A stretch of 64,000 bases of DNA, taken from positions 1,240,001-1,304,000 of the forward strand of contig NC_057374.1 in the NCBI RefSeq assembly GCF_016906535.1, given 5' to 3'. Of the stretch, positions 25,807 through 37,955 are shown one piece after another. The DNA is from Rhizoctonia solani (taxonomy: Eukaryota > Basidiomycota > Agaricomycetes > Cantharellales > Ceratobasidiaceae). Position numbers and translations under genes: made by a program. Position 1 is the stretch's first letter. The number at the start of each line of letters is the position of its first letter. Under the pieces are notes generated by a model that saw only the letters and a program-made list of their open reading frames with translations, was not told the DNA's origin and made no database searches.

Positions 25807-28800
25807 ATGAACGACGAGACGGAAGGGCCGCCCTCGTTTTGGGTGCGGGCCGTATACGACTACCAATCTACCGATGACTCATCCTTATCTTTCTCTCGCG
25901 GCGACATTGTAGAAGTACTGGGCACTCTTCCCAGCGGATGGTGGGACGGACTCATTGGCAACGAGCGTGGCTGGTTCCCCAGCAATTTTGTCGTTACCAT
26001 TCCCGACTCCGAGGCAGAGGCAGAGCTCGCTGCCAGAGGCGGTGCTATCGACGTTGATCCCGCCAACCTCGAGAGCGATAGCGAGTGGGTCCAGGACGAA
26101 CTCGAGCATGTCGCCGATGCTGCTATCCCCATTGACTTTGCTGGTGCTCGCGACGATCTCTGGCTGCCCGAAGTACAGCCCAATGGACAGGTGCATATTA
26201 TTTCACTCGATTTATTACGTCTTTTTCCTATATATTTTTTATTCACACCGCTCACAGATTGTATACGTCAACGGAGCGGGTCAACGACGCACGGACCTCC
26301 CCGACGCGGACACAGATGACATGACGCCGCAGCCTGTGACGGTGCCGTCGCCGTCTGGACGTCCATCCCGCCCCCGCGCCAACACCGCCACTACCCAGTC
26401 CTCGGTCGGTGGATTTGGGTTTGTCCGTCGCACAGGCACCCCCGAGCCCTGGATCAAGCGCCTCACCGACGATGGCCATGCATTTTTCTACGAAAACACC
26501 GAAACCGGCGAAATCATGTGGTCTCGTCCCGAAGTCGCACGCGGTATCAGTGCCCAGCAAAGTCTTGCCTCGTCTGCCTCGGGCCTTGACTTGCGCGCCC
26601 GCTATCGAGTCGCTGAATCAGCTCCCGAGGACGAAATGGATGCCGCTGCTTCCACCGAGGACGAAGATATGGGCATCATCATGCCCCATTCAAACACCAA
26701 CCGTCTCAGTGTTTATTCGGATGCGAGCGAAGTCAACCCACGATTCGACATCGACTTTCCTCTTCCTTCCTCTCTTCCCACCGCGACCAATCAAGCCGAT
26801 ACCGAGCCGCATATAGATCCAGCAGAAGTCCAGCGTCGATTGGCTCCCCCCGATCTGGATACCATCGAAGCATTGGCCGGCGTAGCCAAAAACGCAATCA
26901 CCGCCGTCAGCCAGTGCATGCAAATTCCCATTCAAGACCACACCCAACCCCATGCACCGCTCGTTGCCAGGGTCATTATTGCCGTCCGAAACCTCCTCTA
27001 CGTATCCGGCACACTTGCTTCCGCACCCGAGGTCCTCTCTCCGCTCCTGGGTGAGCCCGCCGAGTCAAGACCGGACGCTCACCCTCCGTTGGCCCATTTG
27101 AAGCAGTACCAGCGCAAAGTTACCGCTACCCTCTCCAAGTTGGTCCTGAGTGCTCGCGCAGCTGATTCGGGCGAGGACGATGCGAATGCGCGTAGTCGCG
27201 TTGCCATTGACGCCGGCGAACTCGAACGTGCCGTCGATCGCTTTGTCGCAGAGGCTCGTGATAGACCGTTGACCAGGACATTGCGCGGAGTATTGAGTCC
27301 CACACATATTGGGAAAGGAGCACCCGGTGGAGGCATTGCTGGACAGTGGCGCGGATCCGGGTTCATCGAGCGCGTTGCAAAGGCACTTACACCCGAGGCG
27401 TGCGATGAAATTCGCGTTCTGGGCCAAGACCTCGAAACCAACCTCGTGAGCGTCCAACAAGGCGTGAATAATATCAGGGAGGAAACCGGTCCGGACGAAA
27501 TCAAACCTGAAGATGGCGTATCGACGATCATCACGCGCGGGCGTGCGGCGATCACTTCCCTTTGCGCATTTTTGAACGCTGCAGAAGAACTAGACGTGGC
27601 GGGCAAGGTTGGAAAGGATATCGAGACCCGGCGCGGGCTGGTTCGCAAGTCTGCGCTTGAACAACAAGGACTGGGGCGGATGAAGAGTCGGGACGGGCTG
27701 CGGCGCGCGGGGAGCAAAGATGAGCTTCGTCGTGTCGGGCGCGTAGGCAGCCGCGATCAAATGCGGCGTATGGGCAGCAGGGATGAACTCCGTCGTATTG
27801 GGAGTCGTGAGGAACTGGGGCGACTTTCTCGCCCTGCCAGTCGGGGTAAACTCAGCCGGATGAACAGCCAAGAACAATTCCCACATCCACCCCCACCCCC
27901 ACCACATATGAGTCGCCAAGCGAGCCGGGACCAACTCGCTCCCACTCTTACTTCGCCATTGATCCTCTCTCGTCCTGGCTCGCGCGACCAGCTAGCCCTC
28001 TCACGCTCGGCTTCGCGGGATAAACTCACCCAATCTCGTCCAGCTTCGTTTAATGCCAAGGGCCGACTGGATACAAGCCAAGACGTCCGGAACGCAGTGA
28101 GGAGACTCGAAGTTACCAAACAGGCACTATACGACGCCGGTGTCACACTGCTCCTCGCCAGCCAGACGGTGCATGTGGCCGTCTTGCGAAGCGCAGGAAG
28201 CGCACCCGCCCCTCCCAAAGTAGCCACCCGGGGCGTAGATACCAATGCTCTCAACCTAGTCTCCCTTTCGATCTCTACCATCCGCGAGAACCAGCGCGAA
28301 ATGACCGATCTCCTCGACGCACTGGCCAAAACCGACGGTCCCGAATTCTACGTCTCGCGTGAGACCAAACGGGACACGCTCATGTCTTCGACCAATTACT
28401 CCCAGTCTTATCGCACTACGACAGATACAGATATGTATTCCCGTACAGATACCTACCCGAGCTCGATCCGCTCGCCGGTGGACGACCACTTGGCGACGCT
28501 ATACGGTGGAGACGGCAGTACCTTTGGCGACTCGATCTACGGCGCCGAGTTTGGAGCCGGAGTCGGTCGGGACAGGGTGGACAGCGTAGGGCGAGACAGT
28601 CGATTCGACAGCATCGGACGCGACAGCCGATTCGACAGTATCGGACGCGATGGGCTCAACGACGCACCCGGGTCGTACGGCCGCGCATATCCCGAGCGCG
28701 GGGTGTGGGACAAGACCCACCCGGGCGAAAAACCGCGCCAGCCGCTCAAGCATTTGGATTCGGCCGTGTCGTTGCCTCAGAGCGACTTGTCGACCGAGTC

Positions 28801-30632
28801 GTTGGGATACGCGCCGCAGGGACAGGGGAACTATTCTCGTTCGGGTACGGCGTTGGGCAAGACTCGGCCGGATTCGTTGGATTTGTTGAGTGATGCTGAG
28901 AGTGATGTTGAGAAGGACGGCCACGGTAAGTTCTTGATGCCAATTTAGGGCCAAAGTTTCTTTTTTGTTGATTGCAAGTGCGATAGGGAATCGTGGTCCA
29001 CCCCGGGTGAACAACAAGATTCTCAAGTTGTTAGGCGACGACGCGGCTGCTGAACTTGCCAGGAGTGGGGGTGCGATAACCCCTACCCCGATCGTCGATA
29101 CCACGCCTTGGTACCTCAAACCGACATACAACGACCCATCGCAGATCTTGTTCAATACTGACGGCGGTGTTCGGGGCGGCACGCTTCCAGCCCTGGTCGA
29201 GCGCCTAACCATGCACGATCAAATGGACTCGACGTTTATCGATGCGTTTTTGATGACTTATAAATCGTTCACGACGATCCACGAGTTGTTCCAGCTGTTG
29301 GTCGAACGGTTCAGGATTCAACCGCCTGAAGGACTTGCCCCTGCCGAGTTGGACGAGTGGGTCGAGAAGAAGCAGAAGCCTGTTCGTGTGCGGTGAGTGT
29401 TTGGCTCGGCTATATTCAGCGAATGCGAGCTTATAGATGAATAGGGTGGTGAACATCTTCAAGAAGATGCTGTTGGATCCGTCGGTTATTGACAAAGAGG
29501 ATAGTAGCATTTTGAACAATATCAGGAGCTTTGCGTCAGAGATTATGCGGGATGTCACTCCTGCTGAACAACTCATCATGTTTGTTGATCGTATAGTGAG
29601 CATACCTTGCCTTGCCTTCTTTCTTGTACCTAATGGCTTTGGGGTAGCAAAAACAAGGAGATTCCCTCGGGCGCAAGTACACCGTTACAACAACATCCGC
29701 CGTCCCTACCCCCCTCGTCCCCAAATCCGGCAAACGGCTTAAACTTCTCGACATTGACCCTCTCGAACTCGCACGTCAGCTCACCTTGCTCGAAAGCAAA
29801 CAGTACAATGCTATCAAGCCTATCGAATGTCTCGCCCGTGCACGGGACGAACCGGCCGAGAACGATAGCATCAAAACGATCATCACGACCACAAACAAGA
29901 TCGCAAGCTGGGTCGCATTTTCGGTCCTGGACAAGGATGAGCCGCGTCGTCGAGGAAACACTATCAAGCATTTCATTCACGTTGCCGAGGTGAGTGATTT
30001 CTGCTCCACTGTTTTTTTTGTCAGGTTGGATGTGATACTGATCGTTCCTCCACGGTAACAGAGATGCCGGGCATTGCATAATTATTCGACTATGGCTGCG
30101 CTGATTGCCGGTTTGAACTCTCCCCCTATTCGAAGGCTGAAACGCACTTGGGATTCAGTGCCGGCTAAAATTACGGCCATTTTGGATGATGTTGAAGGGA
30201 CGCTCGATTCCGGCAAGAATTTCACGGCGTACAAGCAGAGACTCAAGACGGTTGATACGGCTTGTGTGCCCTTCCTTGGTGCGTTTTTCTTGTTGCCTTG
30301 ATTTGGTCAAAGCTAACAATATACTCTCAGGCGTCTACCTTACTGTCTTGACCTTTATACAAGACGGAAACAAGGATTTCATTTCCAAGGAACAAGGGAT
30401 CATCAACTTTGGGAAGCGTCAAAAGGCTGCCGAGGTCATTCGGGAGATCCAGAGCTATCAGGCCAAGCAATATCAACTCGCGATCGTGGATCAGATCCAG
30501 ACATTTATCGAGGATTCCTTGGGAAATGTAGATGAAAAGGCGGATTATTGGGAGACAAGTATGCTATTGGAGCCACGAGAACGTGAAGACGAGAAGATGA
30601 CTCGCATGCTGCAGGAGAGCGGCTTCCTGTAA
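25807..30632 (+). CDS. CDC25: Cdc25-type Ras guanine-nucleotide exchange factor
   Basis: Activates Ras at the membrane, upstream of adenylyl cyclase and MAP-kinase pathways (family role). The SH3 domain is at residues about 12-65 (VRAVYDYQSTDDSSLSFSRG, GWWDGLIGNERGWFPSNFV). A WW domain lies near residues 190-222, from PEPWIKRLTDDGHAFFYENT to MWSRP. Roughly residues 600-730 hold an Arg/Ser repeat array with units such as GSRDELRR. A second repeat, GRDSRFDSI, lies near 28590-28650. The RasGEF_N domain follows with LPALVERLTMHDQMDSTFID, and the catalytic domain has LLDIDPLELARQLTLLE, FIHVAERCRALHNYSTMAAL and PFLGVYLTVLTFIQDGNKDF. It ends RMLQESGFL at 30632. About 1,400-1,450 residues, typical of basidiomycete Cdc25 homologues. 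Confidence 0.92.
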
Positions 30633-30877
30633 GCAATACTTGCGGGCATATGCGATGATTATATTCTTATTCTATCTGGTTTTGTCTTTTTACCATGTAT
30701 TTTTCTGTTCCAGATCTATTAAATGATCTGCCCACATCAAATTGCATTGACCATTCGATCCAAACATCGAAAGAAGGAGCGGGGTAGCCCAGAAAAGGAA
30801 ATAATACAATAGTAATTAGAGCGCATATGATTTTTGTACACCACTCTCAAGATTCACTTAATTGCATATCTTTGGTT
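30633..30877. other. Convergent 3' untranslated region
   Basis: A short AT-rich spacer between the RasGEF and Yae1 stop codons. No gene is seen. Confidence 0.45.
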
Positions 30878-31472
30878 TCATCCCGTCAACTGGGTATAGA
30901 CTGATTCCAGTCGTTTGCGTAGCCGGTCTAGTTCAGCCATAGCCTCTACCGAGCGTCTCATTACGTCCTCCTTTCCAGCAGACTTGGAGGTTGACAATGA
31001 TTCAAATGCATCTTCAAGGTCTCCCATTTGGTTATTGGTCTCCACGTCTCCCACATCGGGTGCATCCGACTCATGCTCCCTGGCGTGTTCGATCGCTTGC
31101 ATATCGGGCGGAGCCAACGTTGATAGCTTTAAACGAGACAATCCCTGGACGATCTCGCGCACTTCTACCTCTAGTTGGGCTAGGTGCTGTCGCGTGCACA
31201 GTGCAAGTAGCGCATTCGCTTGTCCTCGGAGTACACCGACCTGACGACCGAGCGGTGCACCAGTCGATGCGAACCCATCGTCAAATCCCTCCTGAAGAGC
31301 CGATTCTTTTCCTTCCGTTATGCCTTCTCGGTATCCTGCCTACATGACAAAATTTAGGCGGTGGGTATGAAGAAAAAAGTTTGAATTTGGAGCATACGGT
31401 GACGAAATCGTTGGAAAGTTTGTTCCATTCCCGATCGGCTATTCCGAGATCGTCGGTTCCTTCGAGCTCCAT
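30878..31472 (-). CDS. YAE1: Yae1-like adaptor for Fe-S assembly of Rli1/ABCE1
   Basis: Yae1 with Lto1 links the cytosolic iron-sulphur targeting complex to Rli1/ABCE1 (known family role). The start MELEGTDDLGIADREWNKLS at 31472 splices to AGYREGITEGKESALQEGFD followed by DGFASTGAPLGRQVGVLRG. This is the spaced-glycine deca-GX3 pattern that defines the family. The rest is helical (LEVEVREIVQG, EAMAELDRLRKRLESVYTQL) and ends QLTG with TGA at 30878-30880. Two exons and about 180 residues, slightly long for the family. It could instead be an Lto1-type protein, which shares the repeat, but the leading helix fits Yae1. Confidence 0.78.
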
Positions 31473-31837
31473 GCTGGGTGGATTGGTCGTCGGAGAACGC
31501 GCAAGGGGGGTGGGTATTTCATACGTACTGTACGCTTTGGGTGGACGTGGGATTTGTGCGCGTGGTCTTTTGGCTGCTGACTGATCGCTGGATGGAACTA
31601 AACACTTCCACCCCGGGGATTGGGCGACCACCGGCGAATATTGGAATTACGATTGGTGGTGGCTCTGCACATGGGCATTCAACTCCCCAGCACCCGACTT
31701 TGGTATTGCTAGTTCTACTCATTAATCACATAGATGTATGCCTCGATTAGGCTGGAGTCATTGCGGCAAACTCTCAAAGGTTGTGGTGGGAAGTCAATAG
31801 TGACCGCAATTCAGACTGACGAGACTTCTATATCTAT
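31473..31837. other. Divergent intergenic region
   Basis: About 365 bases between divergent genes. I looked here for the missing N-terminal domain of the next gene, for example a YNCYFFSW motif in any frame, and saw none. Confidence 0.45.
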
Positions 31838-33099
31838 ATGACAAGCCACTGCGTGCTCTGCCCGTACAGCCTCAAAAAATTACATAAGAGCGTATCTCTA
31901 TGTTGGGACGAGCTCGGGCAAGCAAAAGTCATTAACCCAGGGATCCCGGGCCTTGAAAGTAAACCCACGAAACCTCGAACGATTGGCAAGAGACTCAGTA
32001 GTATTTTCACCAGATCCACCAAACGAACCCAAAACAACATTAAATCGTTCACGACAACATCTAATATTGAGAGATTTCAGAGCGAGCTACTTTCTCAGTA
32101 TTCGGCCTCTTATGATAACATTCAAACTATTCTGCAAAAACTCTTGCTGCGTTCTCAAGTGGGTCCCATGTTAAAAAAAGAGCTGGTTCGCCTAGAATCC
32201 TATGGTGTTTCTTCGGTAAAGCGCTCAGTAGCTGAGCGACGAGCCACAAAAGATACGGTGGACTATGCCGTTCGTAAATTGACACAAGTGGACAGAGCAA
32301 TAGGCGGATTGGAGTGGAATGATATAGATCTATATTTACGGTAGGCAGGTCATTTTTCCGTGTTTTAATCGTAGTTTAATGCGGATGTTTCTAGCTCACA
32401 AATATCACAAGCTTCGACGAGTGCAGCCGATTATCTCACGGAAAAGGATGTTTCAGGCAATTGGGCATTATGGGAGGATGGTTGGAAAAGCGGCTGGAAT
32501 ATACCTCCTAAATCAAAAGAGCTCATGAGAGTACATGATCGGATCCTTTTCGAAACGCATGATGCTGTACTATTCGCAAGGGCGGTAGGAATGCATGCTG
32601 GTAAAGAAGATCCGCTCGCACGTAAGACTGCGGAAGAATGGGATGGGATAGGATCCAAAGCTATGCACAAATGGAAGAGCGCTTGGGACGAATGTGGGAG
32701 GTTTAGTACTCAGTACGTTGCAGAAGTGACGGCGACGGTAATGGCTACGATCGTGGAGCAGCTTCGGGACATAGCTCCAGAACAACTGGTTTTTGGAGAC
32801 AACGTGAAGGTATGTATATAGTTTTAGCCGGATCCATAGCCTAATAGATCGACCTCTTATATGCGCCCGTCAACAAGTATAAACCCAATCAACAGCGTTC
32901 CAAAGCTCGACCGTCCTTACAGGAGTTTATACGTAGCCGCATGCAGGAACACTTTGAAATGGTCGACAGGTTCGGTTTTGGCTCGTTCCAGGAGCTTATT
33001 TCAACAGCTGAAGAGGCTATGTGCGAAATTTGGGTGACCAGCCTTGATATCATAGACTGCGATCGTTTTCGACCACAATACACTGGTGTAGATAGATAG
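31838..33099 (+). CDS. YNCYFFSW-family C-terminal-region protein (copy 2)
   Basis: Uncharacterised paralogue of the gene at 9434. Three exons: 31838-32340, 32395-32809 and 32896-33099, with GT...AG introns and intact frames. Shared blocks are LQKLLLRSQVGPMLKKELVR, KSAWDECGRFSTQYVAEVTA, TVMATIVEQLRDIAPEQLVF and QEFIRSRMQEHFEMVDRFGF leading to GSFQELISTAEEAMCEIW. It ends QYTGVDR with TAG at 33097-33099. It lacks the N-terminal RHEF/YNCYFFSW domain of copy 1; its own start, MTSHCVLCPYSLKK, is different and not certain. About 370 residues, mostly predicted helical, with no signal peptide or membrane segment. Function unknown. Confidence 0.7.
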
Positions 33100-33496
33100 A
33101 TGAACAGTGGACGAGAAAATACCCTAATTCGTACCTTCAGGAAGATTCGTGTTTAGGTCTTAAGTACAGAGTCATATGCAACCAATATGATCCCAGGCCT
33201 CTATAACTTAAAACCATTAAGACTTAAGTCTGTCAGAACAAATAACATAAAGGCATGTATTACCGCATACAACCACATAGTTTTTCACGTACAAGTAAAC
33301 CCGCTTTAAAGTAATTCCCACAAATAGGTTTGTTCCATCCTACCCTACGCAGCTATAGGGGAGCAAGTATCTGATCCCAGAATATGATGTTTATAGACAA
33401 CCAAGATCAATATCAGTGTGCGTGGGTATGAACAGGAATATAACCTTAAACCAGAAAAACAAGGGAGTGTATGAGCTATGGCCAAGGGTATTAATC
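33100..33496. other. Intergenic, convergent 3' ends
   Basis: AT-rich 3' flanks of two convergent genes. No feature is supported. Confidence 0.4.
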
Positions 33497-35126
33497 TTAG
33501 TAAGATGCCGAGTAAATCGGAGGCGATGGCAATAATTCTGAATTCTCTCTTGAAACCCCAGGTAAGTTGGTAGGACCAAATAATTCAGTACCTATCCCAA
33601 CGGAACTTTGTGCGTCTGCGTTGGTGACGTCGAAGCCTGTATTGATAAGATGCCGACGTTTTTCATTGAGAACGACAGCCGACGGCTCGCTGGTGCTTGT
33701 GTCATCGGGAGCGTGGATCGTATTTCTATTGCCTACCAGAATAGGCGGAAGTGAGTAAGGCGTCGGTGTTGGGGGATTGTGGTTTCCAGTGTTGAGAATA
33801 ACATTGTGTGATCCAGTATAGCTCGATTCTCCCATCGGAACCGGATTGTATTGGGTATAGTGATAACTATCTGCGGGTTCGATTTCAGGTCTCTCTTTGG
33901 ACCAGCGGTCTCGTCTTTTCCGTATATAGCAAAACCAGATCAGAAGCACCATAGCAACGATGACTGTCATCGGGACAGTAATGGATATAGCGATAACTGC
34001 TGGCTTCGCTCTGGGAGAGGGTTTAGCCAAATAGGATTTAGTCAAACTCCTAGAGCTATGGTGAACGAGCTGACTTACAGCCCGTGAGGTAGCCCAGAGG
34101 CAGTTGTGGTACTAGAGGTAAAAGTAGCAGCTCCTCCGGGGTACAATGTAGACACCTGTCCTTTCACAGTCGAGGCCACACCTAAACAGTCATCCTTGTA
34201 CTCCGAGACTTTATATGAGCCCTTAACAGCCGAGTGTCCTGCCGAATCATAGACGGCCACTGTAGGATGAAGTGAATGGAGGGTACGTAGTGCCTGAGCA
34301 ATCCATACATACACCAGTAGTCCATACCCGCACTCATATCCAGTACAAAGCCCTAACGAATGTTAGAACGAACATTCAACCAGGCGGCGTACTTACTAGC
34401 TGGTTCGCCTCAAAACGTATTGTTTTCTGATAAGCAGCCTAATCCAGCAGATCAAGTACCGTCACCTCGAGCAGAATAATTTCCTTACTTTCGGTGTAAT
34501 CTCTAGTTTATAGGGTGAGGTTCCGTTCTTTATATCGATCAAAACCATCTGGCATTGCTCTGGCTTTCCTGTCACCCCAACATCTAGCGTTGATGGTATC
34601 AGAGGATTTTGTATGTTACACCCCGCTCGAGATTCCATTTCTAAGGTTTTTTCGAGTACCTTTTATAATATTGGTAAATCTACTCCCATATCTATGCGAG
34701 GTTATAGTAACTTACTCCACCAGTGTAATTGTTCGAGTCAAACATGGAAACCCCAAACGTGAAGCCTAGTGGCAAATTTGCAACCCAGTTTACTTCACCA
34801 TCTATATCTGGAAGAAAATGCTCTCTAATGGTGCTATTACTATCTTCAAACCTACTCACCCTCATTATTGAATTGAACCCGATAAGGCTGGTATCCTTCA
34901 GTGTATAATAAAGCATGATAAGGCGGCGTAGGAAGTGGCGTAGCTCCTTCTTTTCTCTGGTATCTCCAAGTAGCATTAGTACATTGTTGTACACTTCCTG
35001 GTAGCTGCAAGATCCATCTGCATAGTCAGCCAGCGCTCCATGATTGTGACCGGGCTCCCAGTCGCAACGACTCACATCAAAGAAGAAATTTGAAGAGTCC
35101 CATGGAGGTAATTCACCTGTATACAT
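33497..35126 (-). CDS. Single-pass membrane protein, tandem paralogue A
   Basis: Unknown receptor- or sensor-like protein, first of three tandem copies. The start MYTGELPPWDSSNFFFD at 35126 ends at an intron kept in all copies. Then come LPGSVQQCTNATWRYQ and PPYHALLYTEGYQPYRVQFN, an exon with GEVNWVANLPLGFTFGVSMF, and CQMVLIDIKNGTSPYKLEI. The segment just outside the membrane has VAVYDSAGHSAVKGSYKVS and a Ser/Thr-rich stalk (FTSSTTTASG). One hydrophobic helix follows (VIAISITVPMTVIVAMVLLI), stopped by basic RKRRDR. The cytosolic tail is Pro/Ser/Tyr-rich and ends PSPPIYSASY. The layout resembles fungal stalked wall sensors, but no known domain is identified. No cleavable signal is obvious at this start. 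Confidence 0.7.
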
Positions 35127-36281
35127 GGCCCGTTCGTCCAAGCAGGTTCGTGGGGGGGGGGGGTACTTTCTTATAAGAAACCGAAGCTATGTGCTCTCTC
35201 AAGTACCTAGATTTCGTATCATCGCCGCGTGGAGCGCTCCCGGCCTAATTACTATATTGAATACATAACCCATGTGCATACGTGATTGGAACATAGCCTG
35301 CGTGTTATGCTCTCACGATCGGTATTCACCTTTGGCTTGTCCTTGGTGTTAATAGCCCATTATAGAAATACTAACATTTGGTAGCATTACTTTGTATATC
35401 ATTATTGGCATCAGTGTACAATTTCATAAAAGGGAGCTTCCATGATGATAGCAAGGTGGCAATGTAAGAATTTATTGCGGCGCCCATAGTTGATACATGC
35501 TTATCGGTGATACCATCCTACCGGGGAAGATCAAACAAGGGCGGCTATTCAACGGGCAGATGCGCTGGACATAGTTAGCATGGCCTCACGCTCACCCTGG
35601 GCTTTGGTATTCTTTTAGAATTCTGCAGTATAGGTTTTCTGCAATCCCGCACCCTGTAGCCTGGTGTAATTAGCTACTTCGGGGAGACTAAGTTTGAACA
35701 TATATAGGCGCGATAAGTTGAGTTACTTAGAGTTTCAACGATGATATTATACCGGATATTTCTAGACATGTTGTAGCAAGCTGTAGCAAGCGTTCCCATG
35801 ACCCTCTACCGAATGTTAACTGAGAACTTAGCATAGGCGTGTCTATGACGTACTATGATTTATGATAATATAATGTGCACGAGACGTGTAGAAATATGCA
35901 GGAAAGGGGGGTCAGGGGAGGGGATAGGAAGTCCTAGCGGTCGCGAAGTAGCGAAGGCAGGCCGCGTTATGCTTAGAATTTGAACTCATGACATTGTAGG
36001 AGAAACGAGTGCACAATCAAAATAAAAGATTATAGAAATAAATTCGCGACCATAGAGCAGGGCCATGAAAGCCATGGGAGATAAGAGTATCAACATACAA
36101 AGGAACTATAAGCTAGTACAACATGCCCATTCGATATTACCAACAAACCCCACAAAGATTAATTGATTATCATAGAACCAGTATTTGACATATTCGAAAG
36201 CGTGGCCGTAAGTTGTATTAATGATGACATAACCAAGTTTAAGAACTTGGTCCGCGTCAGTGAAGAATAAGCTGTGCTTCA
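35127..36281. other. Intergenic between tandem paralogues
   Basis: About 1.15 kb without a gene. A run of 12 G lies at 35152-35163, just upstream of copy A. Near 35976-36000 the minus strand reads GAGTTCAAATTCT, like a tRNA T-arm, but no full tRNA folds around it. A short duplication, TGTAGCAAGC, occurs twice near 35772-35792. Confidence 0.4.
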
Positions 36282-37955
36282 TCAAGAGGACGCTGAATAG
36301 GCAGGAGGTGATGGTGCGGGTTCTGACTGTGTCTTTGACGGTCCAGAAAGTAATTCAGGATCAAATGGCTCAGCATTTATTGGGCCGGAACTGTGTGCAT
36401 CCGGATTGATAAGGTGTCGACGTTTCTCTGAGAGAATCATGCTTGAACGCTCGGCTGTGGGTGCATCTCCGGTGGTATAGATAGTACTCCTGTTCCCTGT
36501 TGACGTAGGTGGAGGTGAATACGGGGTTGCAAGCGGAGGACTATAGTATCCGCTGCTCGCATCGCGAAGGGACCCGGTCACGGGGGTTCCCGCTCTGTTA
36601 GCATATTGGGCATCAGGGTAGGCGTATGAGGGTTCGATTTCGGCCTTTTCTTCGGAATCGTTCCTTCGACGGTGTCGTTCATAGCAGAACCATATGAGAA
36701 GCGCTACCACAAATATGACGGCTACTGGAACAGCAACGGCTATAGCAATTATTGCAGGCCTTTTTCTGAGGTGAAAATTAGTGGGAAACCAGGTGGTTTA
36801 GTAAATGAATCGGCTTACAACTGACCAGTATTCGACAGTGAGGAGGTGGATGTAGCTGTCGCAGCTGTGCTCGTGGCAAATGTAGTCGTTCCTCCGGGGT
36901 ACATCGTTGAGAATCTTCCGGCAGTCACAGTTGATGCTGCCTCCAAACAGGCAGTCTCAGATGTCACAGAAACCTTGTATGACCCCATAACAGCCGAATG
37001 TCCTGCAGAATCATAAACTGCCACTGCACGAAGTTAATAGGCGGTGCGGACCCCACAAACGATGCATACATACACCAATAATCGAGACCCGTACTCATAT
37101 CCAAAACAAACCCCTATTAAACAGCTAGATGAGCGTTCAGCTCGAGATTGATATAACACACAAGCTCACTAAAGGGCTTGTCATAAAGTGTATTGTCTTT
37201 TGATGTCGGCCCTAACACGATGGATTAATCACTGCGGCTTCGAGTGTAGAAAGTTACTCACAATGGGCGCAATTTCTAGCTGGTAAGGTGGAGTTCCGTT
37301 CTTGATATTGACCCAGGACATCTGACATTGTCCACTAATCGAACGTATATCAACTACACCTAAAGCTGTCTCGCAACATAATAGTACCTTTCTCCTGTTA
37401 CTTCGACATCTAATGTCGAAGGCTTCAGTGGGTTCGCAAGATTACAACCCGCTCGAGGCGTCATTGATACAGTTCTTTCCAGCATCTTCACGGACTCGGT
37501 GAGCTCGATTATGTCTATCGATGCGATCACAATAGCTTACCCCACTAGTATAGTTCTCCACGTCAAACATGGAAACCCCAAACGCAATATCCACAGGGAG
37601 ATTGGCAATCCAGCCCAATTTCCCGGTCAAATCTGTGGAGGACCATTGAAGCAAATGATGACATGCCGTATGTATCGAACTCACTCGTATTATTGAATTG
37701 AATACGGTACGGCTCGTATCCTCCTGCGTAGAATACGGCATGATAGGGTGCTTTGGGCTGGGGATTAGAGGATTCAATACTCTCATAGTCCCAGGTAGCA
37801 TTAGAGCATCGCGGAATGCTTCCCGGCAGCTGCAAATCCGTCCGCCCGCATAGTCAGCTTCCTATCACATAGGCGCAACTGACACCTCAATCGCAGCCAC
37901 TTACATCAAAGTAGAAGTTGGACGGATCCCATGGAGGTAGGTTACCAGTGGACAT
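36282..37955 (-). CDS. Single-pass membrane protein, tandem paralogue B
   Basis: Second of three tandem copies, intact. The start MSTGNLPPWDPSNFYFD at 37955 is followed by LPGSIPRCSNATWDYESIES and YHAVFYAGGYEPYRIQFNN, KLGWIANLPVDIAFGVSMFD, and CQMSWVNIKNGTPPYQLEI. The membrane-near segment is VAVYDSAGHSAVMGSYKVSV, then a Thr/Ser-rich stalk (FATSTAATATSTSSLSNTG). The hydrophobic helix AIIAIAVAVPVAVIFVVALL ends in YERHRRR. The cytosolic tail has YSPPLATPYSPPPTSTGNRS and EKRRHLINPDAHSSG, and ends SPPAYSASS at 36282. At least seven short introns are placed as in copy A. The conserved tail block LSEKRRHLINPD may be a docking site; that is inference. Confidence 0.72.

Noticed and set aside
27079..28329. 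Long minus-strand open frames inside the RasGEF exon
   Set aside because: They are antisense shadows of a long GC-rich coding exon; the plus strand carries recognisable domains.
35970..36010. tRNA T-arm-like sequence on the minus strand
   Set aside because: GAGTTCAAATTCT resembles a B box, but there is no matching A box, anticodon arm or acceptor pairing at the right distance.
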